Part shown: positions 1 through 8,288 of the stretch, one piece after another
How positions within the stretch are numbered: position 1 is the stretch's first letter
How the letters are laid out: every line of letters begins with the position of its first letter
From: Kitasatospora papulosa
Lineage (GTDB): Bacteria > Actinomycetota > Actinomycetes > Streptomycetales > Streptomycetaceae
Assembly: GCF_000717245.1 (NCBI RefSeq)
Contig: NZ_JNYQ01000003.1
Coordinates: 1 to 64,000 of the forward strand
DNA length: 64,000 bases
Reading direction: 5' to 3'
The notes under the pieces: generated by a model
Database searches by the model: none
Seen by the model: only the letters and a program-made list of their open reading frames with translations
Told to the model about the DNA's origin: nothing
Made by a program: the position numbers and the translations under genes

Positions 1-77
1 TAGCCACCCGCTACGACAAAACCCGCGAATCCTACGAAGCAGCACTCACCATCGCGTCACTCCTGATGTGGATATGA
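1..77 (+). pseudogene. C-terminal end of an IS5-type transposase (cut by window edge)
   Basis: The frame starting at base 3 is open from the window edge and ends at TGA 75-77. It reads ATRYDKTRESYEAALTIAS followed by LLMWI. I recognise this as the usual C-terminus of IS5-family DDE transposases in streptomycetes, where the Y-x(2)-T-R-x-S-Y-E helix carries the last part of the catalytic domain. Only about 24 residues are visible, so whether the element is intact lies outside the window. The bases after the stop probably include its right end, but the left inverted repeat needed to define the border is not present. Confidence 0.7.
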
Positions 78-1057
78 CCCTTTGAAGACAGGCCCTAGGT
101 CGATGAACTGCGCTGTCCAAGATCAGACACGCTTTGACCTTAACGAGCAGCGATGACCCAAAAAGACCGATGATCACAACAATGTGATCACATGGGATTC
201 CGTCGTGTCCGCAGACACGGTTCGTCGCCGCGCCGCAGGAGCAAACCCCACCGAGCGGGCCGCACCGGCCGAACTGCCGTGCAGGGCGAGCGCGTCGGCT
301 GCTGATCCGCGCGGCCGGGTCGCGCTGCCCGCGCCAGCGGGGCCGGCTGCGGGAAAAGCGCGGCGACGCTGAACGGACGGCGGGGCGGTGCGCGAGGTGT
401 CCGAAGCGGCGGCACCGTGGGCAGCCGCCGACCGCGCCGGTCGGGGAAGCCGCCGCCTCCCGGTGCGGGGGGGGCGATGCCCCCGCTCCCCCGGCCGATG
501 GAGGGCGGGACGGCGGGGCGCGGCGGAAGGCGTCCACCCGGCCGGAGACCGCGTGGTTGCGGGGGCCGCCACATCCGCACCGGTTCCGCACCAATTCATC
601 ACGAGCATGCCCGTGGCACGTGCCTGGGCATGCGATCGAAGGGATGATTCGCCCTATAGGCAGGCAATACCGCCGGACTCGCACCGCACGGAAGCGATCA
701 GCAACGCTCACCAAATCCCCCAAATCGATGACATTGCCGAATAGCCGTCAGGTGCCCAAAAAGGAACAGATCCGCTCACGATCCGATCAGCCCGTGATGA
801 TACGATCACCGAGCTTGCCAAGCGGTACTCAACCCGCTATGGCATCACAGGAAAGTCAGCGCATCGGCCCAGAAATCCGCCATCCCCCGGGGGAGACCTA
901 TGCCATCGGCCACGCCAGTCAGGGCCGTCCGCCCAGGCGAGCACGCGCGACCGATCCCGCATATTTGTGGCTGCAGCACACCTGTGACCGGGGACGTACT
1001 CGACAGCACCCGCCAGACATTGAGTATCCGGTGGCCCAGTCGCCCGAAGAGAGCCTT
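78..1057. other. 980-bp stretch without a convincing gene
   Basis: Several frames stay open here, but none has a recognisable domain, and codon usage and start context are poor. Very high local GC explains the open frames. The left part probably holds the end of the insertion sequence. A 20-bp inverted repeat lies at 171-190: arms TGATCACA and TGTGATCA with a 4-base spacer. The right part must contain the cvnA promoter and leader. I see no RNA gene. Confidence 0.5.
171..190. repeat. Perfect 8-bp inverted repeat
   Basis: TGATCACA (171-178) and TGTGATCA (183-190) are separated by ACAA. The dyad is AT-rich against its surroundings, about 95 bp after the transposase stop and far from the next gene. 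It could be a regulator site or part of the insertion-sequence end. Confidence 0.45.
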
Positions 1058-2212
1058 ATGACGCAATACCTCCAGGATCCAATTTTTTGGGTTCTGCTCG
1101 CAGGCATTCTTGTCGCAATTATCGCGATATCGCGCGACAGGAAGAGGATATCCGAGCTACGCAGAGAGAAAGAGGATCTGAAGACTCACTACGCGAATCT
1201 CGAAAACCACTACGCCGAGGCCGTCGAAGAGGCCAAGGACCGGGCCGAGGAAGCGACGAAGACCGCACTGAAGTCGGCCATGCGTACGCTCCAGGGCCTT
1301 GCCGGCGAACAGCAGTTGGCGATCACGAAGCTGCAGGAGAAGTACGGGGAACTCCATATTCTCCAGGACCTCCTCGACATCAGCCACATGAACTCGCAGT
1401 TCGCCCGGCGCGCGCAGTCCATCGCCGTGCTCTGCGACGGCTGGCTCGGCAGGCAGCGCTCCGCCGCATCGCTCTACGACGTGGTCAGGAGCGCGAAGGG
1501 CCGTATCCGCTACTTCACCCGTGTGGAGATCCGGGCCCAGACGAACTTCGCGATCGCCAGCCGCGCCGTCGAACCGGTCGCGCTGACCCTGGCCGAACTG
1601 CTGGACAACGCGACCAGCTACTCCGCGCCGGAAACGATGATCGAGATCAACATCCGCCCCGTACCCAAGGGCGTCTGCATCATCGTCGACGATGCCGGCG
1701 TCGGTATGAACGAGGAGGAGAAGGACCGGGCCGCGAAGCTCCTTTCGGGCGAGAACTCCCCCGGCGTCTCGGGGCTGGGGAATCCGCCGCAGTTCGGGTT
1801 CACCGTGATCGGCGTTCTCGCCGCCCGGTACGGCTTCACCGTGTCCGTGGACTCGACCTCCCCGTACGGCGGCGTGCGAGCGGTCCTGCTGCTCCCGGAG
1901 GATCTCCTCACGACCATCCAGGCGCCCGAGCCCGAGCCTCAGCCCGAGCCACAGCCCAAGGAGTTCCCCACGGTGGCCGCACCCCGCTCGATGCCGCCCG
2001 AGGAGAGCCCGGTGGCACCCTCGACGACCCTCGGCGGTCTGCCCAAACGCCGGCGCAGAGGCGCGATGTCCATCGTGCCCGCCGTCGACTCACCGGACGT
2101 GCCGGTTCGTTCCAGCGAACAGACCGCTTCGGTCATGGGCGCGTTCCAGCGTGGAACACAGTCCGGCCGCAGTTCCACCAACGCAAGCAGCGAAGGGCCT
2201 GAGACTCAGTGA
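1058..2212 (+). CDS. cvnA: Conservon sensor-like ATPase CvnA
   Basis: This 384-residue protein is the membrane-anchored, histidine-kinase-like component of a conservon, the actinomycete complex thought to resemble eukaryotic G-protein signalling at the membrane. One hydrophobic segment (about residues 10-25) is followed by a charged coiled coil (28-80). A GHKL ATPase domain follows, with N-box ELLDNATSYSA (N184), G1 box DDAGVGM (211-217) and a glycine-rich GLGNPPQFGF segment. The tail after about residue 290 is Pro/Glu-rich and disordered. The frame stays open upstream to 557, but that extension has no domain. ATG 1058 puts the membrane helix at the N-terminus, as in the family. Its stop overlaps the next start (GTGA). 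Confidence 0.9.
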   Translation: MTQYLQDPIFWVLLAGILVAIIAISRDRKRISELRREKEDLKTHYANLENHYAEAVEEAKDRAEEATKTALKSAMRTLQGLAGEQQLAITKLQEKYGELHILQDLLDISHMNSQFARRAQSIAVLCDGWLGRQRSAASLYDVVRSAKGRIRYFTRVEIRAQTNFAIASRAVEPVALTLAELLDNATSYSAPETMIEINIRPVPKGVCIIVDDAGVGMNEEEKDRAAKLLSGENSPGVSGLGNPPQFGFTVIGVLAARYGFTVSVDSTSPYGGVRAVLLLPEDLLTTIQAPEPEPQPEPQPKEFPTVAAPRSMPPEESPVAPSTTLGGLPKRRRRGAMSIVPAVDSPDVPVRSSEQTASVMGAFQRGTQSGRSSTNASSEGPETQ

Positions 2213-2619
2213 ATTACGACCTGTCATGGATGCTTGACAGCGCCCTGGAAGTGCCCGCGGCGCAGCACGCCCTTCTCGTGTCTGCCGACGGTCTACTCAT
2301 GGCGCGCTCGAAGGACGTCGGCAAGGACCAGGCCGACACCATTGCCGCCGCCATGAGCGGAATCCAGTCGCTGAGCCGGACGGTGGTCGACTTCTGCGGC
2401 ACACCGGCGAGCCGGCACCGGCAGTGGCGCCAGACCCTGGTGGAGTTCGACCACGGCTGGGTCTTCCTCATCTCCGCCGGCGAGGGCGCCTATCTCGCGG
2501 TTTCCGCGACGCCCGACGTCGACATGGCCGAGATCACGTTCCGCATGCAGCAGCTCGTCGGACAGCTCGGCAAAGCCCTCACCACGCCCCCTCGCGAGAT
2601 TGCCGACACCAAGGCATGA
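2209..2619 (+). CDS. cvnB: Conservon roadblock/LC7 protein CvnB
   Basis: This 136-residue roadblock/LC7-fold protein is the conservon partner predicted to regulate the CvnD GTPase, like MglB-type GTPase-activating proteins. The sequence has the family opening LSWMLDSALEVP, the SADGLLMARS strand and a central VDFCGTP region. It starts at GTG inside the cvnA stop (GTGA) and its own stop overlaps the next ATG (ATGA), so the first three genes are translationally coupled. Confidence 0.9.
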   Translation: MNYDLSWMLDSALEVPAAQHALLVSADGLLMARSKDVGKDQADTIAAAMSGIQSLSRTVVDFCGTPASRHRQWRQTLVEFDHGWVFLISAGEGAYLAVSATPDVDMAEITFRMQQLVGQLGKALTTPPREIADTKA

Positions 2620-2996
2620 CAACACCGGACGAGCCGGAACAGGAACAGCCCGCCACCCCCTTAGTCCCGGCCTATGTCATCACCAACGGACGCAGTCTCC
2701 TGGACGACGACACGCTCTCGCTGATCACTCTGGTGACGACCGCTCAGGACGCACCGGCCGTACAGCATCTCGACCCCGAGAAACGGCGCCTTCTGGAGCT
2801 GTGCTCCGGCGGACACCTGTCGGTGGCCGAGATCGCCGGGCACACCCAGTTCCCGGTCGGCGTGGTCAAGATTCTGCTGTCCGACCTCACCCAGGGCGGG
2901 TACCTCGTCACACGGGCCCCGATCCCCGCCGCGAAGCTTGTCGACCGGAACATATTGGAGCAGGTGCTGCATGGCCTTCAAGCCCGATTCGGATGA
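2616..2996 (+). CDS. cvnC: Conservon DUF742 protein CvnC
   Basis: This 126-residue DUF742 protein is the third conservon subunit, with a winged-helix-like fold and no known enzymatic activity. Family features are the PAYVITNGRS opening, the RRLLELCSGGHLSVAEIAGH helix-turn-helix-like block and a GGYLVTRAPIP region near the end. The start is the ATG overlapping the cvnB stop (ATGA). Frames opening earlier lie wholly inside cvnB and lack the motif. The 3-prime end overlaps cvnD by 26 bases. Confidence 0.9.
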   Translation: MTTPDEPEQEQPATPLVPAYVITNGRSLLDDDTLSLITLVTTAQDAPAVQHLDPEKRRLLELCSGGHLSVAEIAGHTQFPVGVVKILLSDLTQGGYLVTRAPIPAAKLVDRNILEQVLHGLQARFG

Positions 2997-3561
2997 GAGC
3001 GTCTATCTCCGGGAGTCGGTTCAGACCGCAGCGAAGATTCTGGTGGTCGGGCACTTCGCCGTGGGCAAGACCACGTTCATAGGAACCATGTCCGAGATCC
3101 CGCCGCTGCGCACCGAAGAGGTCATGACGCGGGCGGGCGAGGGGATCGACGACCTCAAGGGCACGACCGGCAAGACCACGACCACGGTCGCGATGGACTT
3201 CGGCCGGCTCACGCTCAGCGAGGAGCTGGTGCTCTACCTCTTCGGGACACCGGGGCAGCAGCGATTCGTACAGGTCTGGGAGGACATCTCACGCGGTGCG
3301 CTCGGGGCACTGGTGCTGGTGGACCCGGAGCGCCTCGACGAGTCCTTCCCCGTGATGGACCTGGTCGAGCACTACGGGATTCCGTACACCATCGCCGTGA
3401 ACCGCTTCGGTGACCGCCCCGACCACGCGGACGAGGAGATCCGGGAGGCACTCGACCTGCTGCCCGAGACGCCTCTTGTCAGTTGCGACGCCCGCGACCA
3501 GCGTTCCTCGGCGAACGCACTGATCACGCTCGTCCGCTACCTCCAGTCACGCCTCAACTAG
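2971..3561 (+). CDS. cvnD: Conservon small GTPase CvnD
   Basis: This 196-residue Ras-like GTPase is the output switch of the conservon. The P-loop GHFAVGKT (27-34) and switch II FGTPGQQR are intact. The usual NKxD guanine-specificity motif reads NRFGD, a substitution often seen in this family. The start is ATG 2971 (MAFKPDSDES), inside the cvnC tail. An upstream ATG at 2938 in the same frame would add 11 residues of unrelated sequence. Thirteen bases separate it from the P450 gene, consistent with one operon. Confidence 0.9.
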   Translation: MAFKPDSDESVYLRESVQTAAKILVVGHFAVGKTTFIGTMSEIPPLRTEEVMTRAGEGIDDLKGTTGKTTTTVAMDFGRLTLSEELVLYLFGTPGQQRFVQVWEDISRGALGALVLVDPERLDESFPVMDLVEHYGIPYTIAVNRFGDRPDHADEEIREALDLLPETPLVSCDARDQRSSANALITLVRYLQSRLN

Positions 3562-3574
3562 GAGCTCGACCCCC

Positions 3575-4948
3575 ATGCAATCCCCCTCGGACTTCTCCGC
3601 CCCGCCACCGGGCTGCCCCGCACACGGCAACGGCGGGAACGCGAGCGTTCCCCTGTACGGCCCCGAGTTCGCCGCCGACCCGGACGGCTTCTACGAGTAC
3701 CTGCGGACGTTCGGCCCCGCCGCGCCCGTCGAGCTGTCTCCCGGTGTGCACGCCTCGCTGGTCACCGACTACGCGGCGGCGCTGCACGTCCTGCAGAATC
3801 CGGAGACCTTCGTCCGGGACGCCCGCCGCTGGCGCGCGCTCAACGCGGGCGAGATCCCCCTGGACAGCGCGATCGTCCCCATGATGTTGTACCGGCCGAA
3901 CTCGCTCTACTCCGACGGCGCGGCGCACATGAGGCACCGCCAGGTCGTGACCGAGACGTTCGCCCGGATCGACACGCACCGGCTGAGCCGGCACGTGGAC
4001 CGGGTCGCCGACTACCTCATCAGCGAGTTCAACGGCCGCGGCCGGGTGGATCTGGTCGCCGACTACGCCCAGCTGGTACCGCTGCTGGTCTTCAACGAGC
4101 TCTTCGGCTGCCCCGCGGAGCTGGGCGACCAGCTGGTCTTCAGCATCTCCTGCCTGATGGACGGCGTCGAAGCGGACAAGGCCATCACGCTGCTGACCGA
4201 GACGCTGATGGAGCTCATCGCGCTGAAGCGTGCCCAGCCCGGTGACGACGTCACCTCCTGGCTCATGCAGCACCCGGGCCGGCTGACGGACGAGGAACTG
4301 ATCTCCGAGATCATGACGCTGATCGGAGGCGGCGCCGAGCCCACCCAGAACCTCATAGGCAACGCGCTGCGGCTCCTGCTGTCCGACGAGAAGTACGCGG
4401 GCGACCAGTACGGCGCGAGCCTGCTGGTCGAGGACGCCATCAACGACGTGCTCTGGAACAACCCGCCCATAGCCAACTGGGCCGGCCACTACCCGGTGCA
4501 CGACGTCGAGCTCTCCGGGACGAAGCTGAACGCCGGGGACCCCGTCCTCATCAGCTTCGCGGCCGCCAACAGCGACCCGAGCCTCTCGACGAGCCGTCAG
4601 ACGCTCAGCAAGCGGGCCCACCTGGCCTGGGGCGCGGGGCCGCACGCGTGCCCCGCCAAGGACCCGGCGCTGCTGATCTCGATCCTGACGATCGAGAAGC
4701 TCCTCAACAAACTGCCGGACATCGAGCTGAGCGTCCCGGTCGAATCGCTGACGTGGCGTCCGGGCCCGCTGCACCGCGCGCTGACCTCGCTGCCCGCCCG
4801 GTTCACCCCGGTACGCAGGGAGGGTTCGGCCGCCGCACGCTTCTCGGCCGATACCCGTTCCGCTCCGGCGAATCCGGCAGGCGAACAACAGGGACACGCC
4901 CGAAAGGGAACTTTCTGGAGCGGCTTCCTCTCCTGGTGGAAGGGGTGA
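3575..4948 (+). CDS. cvnE: Conservon cytochrome P450, CYP157-like, lacking ExxR
   Basis: This 457-residue P450 is the fifth conservon gene. The heme-ligand loop AWGAGPHACPAKDP with Cys359 is clear, and the I-helix reads GGGAEPT near 251-257. The K-helix, normally ExxR, reads NDVLWNNPP (290-298), so both the Glu and the Arg are replaced. Loss of ExxR with a trailing LW is the published signature of the CYP157 family, which occurs in conservons. The last 50 residues are a polar extension ending in a Trp-rich tail. Substrate and catalytic competence are unknown. In S. coelicolor CYP157 members often sit beside a CYP154 gene, and here another P450 gene follows after 100 bp. Confidence 0.88.
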   Translation: MQSPSDFSAPPPGCPAHGNGGNASVPLYGPEFAADPDGFYEYLRTFGPAAPVELSPGVHASLVTDYAAALHVLQNPETFVRDARRWRALNAGEIPLDSAIVPMMLYRPNSLYSDGAAHMRHRQVVTETFARIDTHRLSRHVDRVADYLISEFNGRGRVDLVADYAQLVPLLVFNELFGCPAELGDQLVFSISCLMDGVEADKAITLLTETLMELIALKRAQPGDDVTSWLMQHPGRLTDEELISEIMTLIGGGAEPTQNLIGNALRLLLSDEKYAGDQYGASLLVEDAINDVLWNNPPIANWAGHYPVHDVELSGTKLNAGDPVLISFAAANSDPSLSTSRQTLSKRAHLAWGAGPHACPAKDPALLISILTIEKLLNKLPDIELSVPVESLTWRPGPLHRALTSLPARFTPVRREGSAAARFSADTRSAPANPAGEQQGHARKGTFWSGFLSWWKG

Positions 4949-5049
4949 CATCCACCACACCAACTAGGTGATCGCAGTCGCATGGGCGTTCCGTCCGAGG
5001 GGTAGTCAGGGCTGGATACCTTACGTGATCCTTTGAGAGAAAGATTCTC

Positions 5050-6303
5050 GTGGAACCCACCCTGCCGACCGCGACCGTCGACCGCCGCACCGTGGCCTCT
5101 CTTTTCTCCCGGCTGCGTACCGGGAAAGGCCAGTCGAATCCCCGGCCCCTCTACGCGGAACTGAGGGCGCTCGGGGATATCTTCCCCTCCCCCTGGGGCG
5201 GACATCTCGTCACCTCGTACGCGCTCTGCGACGAGGTCATGCGGAGCAGAACGTGGAGGGTGCCCGATACCGAGTGGAGGGCCGGTCAGGCCAATGCTGC
5301 GCGTTGGAACACTCCGGCCTCGCTCCAAACGGCGAAATCACTTCCCATGCTCAATCCGCCCCATCATACGAAGGTGCGGCGTTCGGCGGGCAGCATGTTC
5401 GACCGAGCAAAGCTGGCGGAAATAGAGATTTCGATAGCGAAGAACGTCGAGAAGGTGCTCGACGTTTTCGAGGGCGAGTTGCTCAAGGGGCCTGCGGACT
5501 TCACTTCCCTGGTCGCCGAGGAGTTGCCCGTCCGAGCCATAGGGGAATGGCTGAATCTTCCGGCAGGTGACTATTCCGTGCTCAGGTCCCTGACCAACGA
5601 CCAGACCCTCAGCCAGGAATTCTTCCCCTCGCCCAGCCAACTCGCGCGGGCGGACGCAGCGGCCCGCGGGCTCCAGGAGTACTTCACCGCACTGGTGCGG
5701 GAGCGCCGCGCGAGGCCGGGGGACGACCCGGTCTCCTCGTGGATAGCGACCTGGGACACGCTGGAACCGGACCGGGAGAAGGCCGACGCCGAGGCCCACT
5801 CCATGGCGGTCTTCGTGATCGTCGCCGCCCTGGAGACCACGGAGCACCTGCTGTCCGGCATGGTCCGGCTACTGCTGGAACACCCCGAGCAGCTGGAACG
5901 GCTGCGCACCCACCCCGAGTACATCCCGCACGTGGTCGACGAGACCCTGCGCTACGACCCGGCGATCCACGCGATCAGCAGGACGGCTCCGCACGACATC
6001 ACGCTGGGCGGCGCCCTGGTCCGCGAGGGCGAGATGGTGCAGTTGATGGTGGGAGCGGCCCAGCACGATCCGCGGCAGTACGAGAATCCCGAGGACTTCG
6101 ACGTCCGCCGCAAGCCGCCGCATTTCGGTTTCGGCAGTGGAATCCACTACTGCCTCGGTGCGCCTCTGGCCCGGCTGGAGGGCAGCCTGCTGCTGGCCTC
6201 GATACTCAGGCGGCTGCCCCGGCTCCGGATCAGCGAACCGCCCGCCTGGGAGCCTCGGGTCTCGTTCCGCCGGCTCAACCACCTCATGGTGACACCGGCC
6301 TGA
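5050..6303 (+). CDS. Cytochrome P450, probable tailoring enzyme
   Basis: This 417-residue soluble bacterial P450 has every hallmark: I-helix AALETTEH (259-266), ExxR within DETLRYDP (E298-R301) and heme loop FGFGSGIHYCLGAP with Cys368. The GTG start follows a GAGAG ribosome-binding site. It is 77 bp upstream of an enoyl-CoA hydratase gene in the same orientation. It could be a second conservon P450 (CYP154 partner) or, more likely from its pairing with the hydratase and the facing NRPS operon, a tailoring enzyme of the detoxin-like cluster. The substrate cannot be read from sequence. Confidence 0.85.
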   Translation: MEPTLPTATVDRRTVASLFSRLRTGKGQSNPRPLYAELRALGDIFPSPWGGHLVTSYALCDEVMRSRTWRVPDTEWRAGQANAARWNTPASLQTAKSLPMLNPPHHTKVRRSAGSMFDRAKLAEIEISIAKNVEKVLDVFEGELLKGPADFTSLVAEELPVRAIGEWLNLPAGDYSVLRSLTNDQTLSQEFFPSPSQLARADAAARGLQEYFTALVRERRARPGDDPVSSWIATWDTLEPDREKADAEAHSMAVFVIVAALETTEHLLSGMVRLLLEHPEQLERLRTHPEYIPHVVDETLRYDPAIHAISRTAPHDITLGGALVREGEMVQLMVGAAQHDPRQYENPEDFDVRRKPPHFGFGSGIHYCLGAPLARLEGSLLLASILRRLPRLRISEPPAWEPRVSFRRLNHLMVTPA

Positions 6304-6380
6304 ACCGGGCCCCGCGCCGAAGAGAAGAACCGTTTCACCGCACTCCAGCTCCAGAAACCGTACGTCAGGAATCAAGAAAA

Positions 6381-7145
6381 ATGATCGATGACCTCAAGGC
6401 CCTGCACGTCGAGCACGACGACGCGGTGGTGAGAGTCCGGCTGAACAGTCCCGAGACCGGAAACGCGATATCCGGACTGCTCCTGGACGAACTCCTCGCC
6501 GTCCTAGGCGCGCTGGACGACCATCCCACCACCCGTGTCCTGGTCCTCTCCGGCGCGGGCAGCGACTTCTGCCTCGGCGGGGACCGCACCGAATTCCCCT
6601 CCCTGCTCTCTCCGGAGACCGGCAACGCGAGCATGCGTGCGCTCGCCAACAAGGCGCGCCGGATGTGCGACCTGCTGGCGAACACCGGAGTCGTCACCAT
6701 CGCACGGCTGCACGGCGGCGTCGTAGGGGCGGGACTGGGACTCGCGGTCTTCTGCGACCTGCGCGTCGGAGCAGACACCAGCCATTACCGGATCCCGGAG
6801 CTGGGCCTTGGTGTTCCACCGGCCTGGGGCGGGATCACCGCCCGGATGCTGTACGAGACGGGTGCCGCCCGGATTCGGGAGCTGCTGCTCACGGCCGACC
6901 GGTTCGACGCCGACCGGGCCGCGGAACTGGCCATCCTGCACAAGGTCGTTCCGGAGGAGCAGCTCGACGCCACCGTCGACCGCTGGATCAAGCCACTGCT
7001 GCGCCGCTCCCCTTCGGCCCTGCGCAGCACGAAGGCCATGCTGAACTCCTACGCCGGAGCCCACCGCCTCGGCGAGGCCACGCTGTTCGACGCCGAGCTG
7101 CTGACCGCCTCCGTCGCCGCGGCCCAGGCCGCCCGGCGCCGCTGA
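6381..7145 (+). CDS. Enoyl-CoA hydratase/isomerase (crotonase fold)
   Basis: This 254-residue crotonase-superfamily protein has both oxyanion-hole segments (GAGSDFCLGGD at 58-68 and HGGVVGAGLG at 111-120). Of the two catalytic glutamates of hydratases, the second is present (IPELGLG, E140), while the first position falls on Gly119 in GAGLGLAV. A single acid/base is more typical of isomerases than of true hydratases. The ATG follows AGGA by nine bases. It shares a transcription unit with the preceding P450 and converges on the TauD/NRPS operon. A likely role is forming or reshaping the acyl group of the NRPS product. Confidence 0.85.
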   Translation: MIDDLKALHVEHDDAVVRVRLNSPETGNAISGLLLDELLAVLGALDDHPTTRVLVLSGAGSDFCLGGDRTEFPSLLSPETGNASMRALANKARRMCDLLANTGVVTIARLHGGVVGAGLGLAVFCDLRVGADTSHYRIPELGLGVPPAWGGITARMLYETGAARIRELLLTADRFDADRAAELAILHKVVPEEQLDATVDRWIKPLLRRSPSALRSTKAMLNSYAGAHRLGEATLFDAELLTASVAAAQAARRR

Positions 7146-7146
7146 C

Positions 7147-7194
7147 CCCGCCCCTCGTCGGTCCCGCCCCTTGTCGGTCCCGCCCCTCGTCGGT
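7147..7194 (+). repeat. Three tandem copies of a 16-bp unit
   Basis: CCCGCCCCTCGTCGGT occurs at 7147-7162, 7163-7178 (one mismatch) and 7179-7194, directly after the hydratase stop. The last copy forms the left arm of the following hairpin, so the array may have grown by slippage at a terminator. Confidence 0.7.
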
Positions 7195-7206
7195 CCCGAC
7201 GAGGGG
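7183..7206. terminator. Bidirectional terminator hairpin
   Basis: An 11-bp perfect stem (CCCCTCGTCGG with CCGACGAGGGG, 2-base loop) lies between two convergent genes, the plus-strand hydratase and the minus-strand dioxygenase. Confidence 0.65.
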
Positions 7207-7330
7207 CCGGTCAGGCGGGGGACGGCGACGCGGCCCCTACCCGGCACATCTGGTCTTCCCTGGCCACGGGCGCACCGACGACACCGCCACCGGACGGTCC
7301 GTCGGCGGTGGGCCGGCCTGCACCGCGAGG

Positions 7331-8221
7331 TCAGGTCGTCGAACCCCGCTGGGGACGAGTTCCGTTGATGGCCACCCGCTGGCCGTAGCGGCCGTGGGGG
7401 AAGTAGTCCCAGACCGCGTGGTGCTGTACGCAGCGGTTGTCCCAGAAGACCAGGGTGCGCGGCTGCCAGCGGATCCGGCACTGGAGCAGAGGTGTGCGGG
7501 CTATGTGGGCGTAGAGCATCTGAAGGAGCGCATCGCTCTCCGGCCTCGCGAGCTGGGTGATGTGGGAGGTGTAGGGGCCGTTGACGAAGAGCAGCTTGCG
7601 TCCGGTCTCCGGGTGCAGGACGACCACGGGATGCTCGGTACGGGGGATGTCGTAGTCCGCCGGCGGGGTCTGTCCGGCGGTGGCCCAGGGCAGGGCGCCG
7701 TCGTGCAGGGCGCTGAGCCCGTCCAGGAAGGACCTCATGGCCGGGGAGAGGAGTTCGTAAGCCAGGTGCATGTTGGCGAACAGGGTGTCTCCACCGCTGC
7801 CCCCCTCGGGGATCTCCGTGATGTACAGCATGGAGCCGAGCGAGGGGTCGGTGTCGGCAGTGCCGTCGGCGTGCCAGCCGTTGCCCGCGATGGCCCGGGA
7901 CTCCTTCGTGGCCCTGATCTCCAGGATGTGCGGGTCCGAACCCTCGGCGGCGAGCGCCACAGGGTGCAGCTCACCGAAGCGGGCGGCGAACCGCTTGTGC
8001 TGCTCGGGGGTGATGTCCTGGTCGCGGAAGACCAGCACATGGTGGGCGAGGAACGCGTGTACGAGTTCCTTTTCCTGCCGGTCCGTCAGTTCCTGTGACA
8101 GATCGAGGCCCGTCACCTCGGCACCCAGTACCGGGGTGACGGGGGTGACGGAGATCGTCTCGTACGGTTCGGCCGGACGGGTCGTCAGGCGTTCGACCGC
8201 CTGGAGTGCGTACTCCTCCAT
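7331..8221 (-). CDS. TauD/TfdA-family Fe(II)/2-oxoglutarate dioxygenase
   Basis: This 296-residue protein has the TauD facial triad: WHADGT (H117, D119) and a distal His in NRCVQHHAVWDY, followed by an Arg (RYGQRVAI) that would bind 2-oxoglutarate. The length is typical. It is the last gene of the minus-strand NRPS operon, 67 bp after the hybrid synthetase, with an AGGTTCC-type leader. Family members in peptide clusters hydroxylate amino-acid residues, and in the detoxin/rimosamide family a TauD gene is the conserved companion of the core synthetases. By inference it hydroxylates the proline-derived part or another residue. Confidence 0.9.
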   Translation of the reverse strand: MEEYALQAVERLTTRPAEPYETISVTPVTPVLGAEVTGLDLSQELTDRQEKELVHAFLAHHVLVFRDQDITPEQHKRFAARFGELHPVALAAEGSDPHILEIRATKESRAIAGNGWHADGTADTDPSLGSMLYITEIPEGGSGGDTLFANMHLAYELLSPAMRSFLDGLSALHDGALPWATAGQTPPADYDIPRTEHPVVVLHPETGRKLLFVNGPYTSHITQLARPESDALLQMLYAHIARTPLLQCRIRWQPRTLVFWDNRCVQHHAVWDYFPHGRYGQRVAINGTRPQRGSTT

Positions 8222-8288
8222 GGAAGGAACCTCTTCTGCTCGTGCGCGATGTCACTCGTGCGCGCTGTGTCGGGTGAGTCGGTGGTGG

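Noticed and set aside
557..1057. Upstream extension of cvnA to 557
   Set aside because: The added 167 residues are low-complexity with no homology I recognise, and would move the membrane helix away from the N-terminus. ATG 1058 gives the normal family length.
3554..4963. 469-residue minus-strand frame opposite the CYP157-like gene
   Set aside because: Shadow of the P450 codons with no domain or start signal. The P450 frame has the heme motif and operon context.
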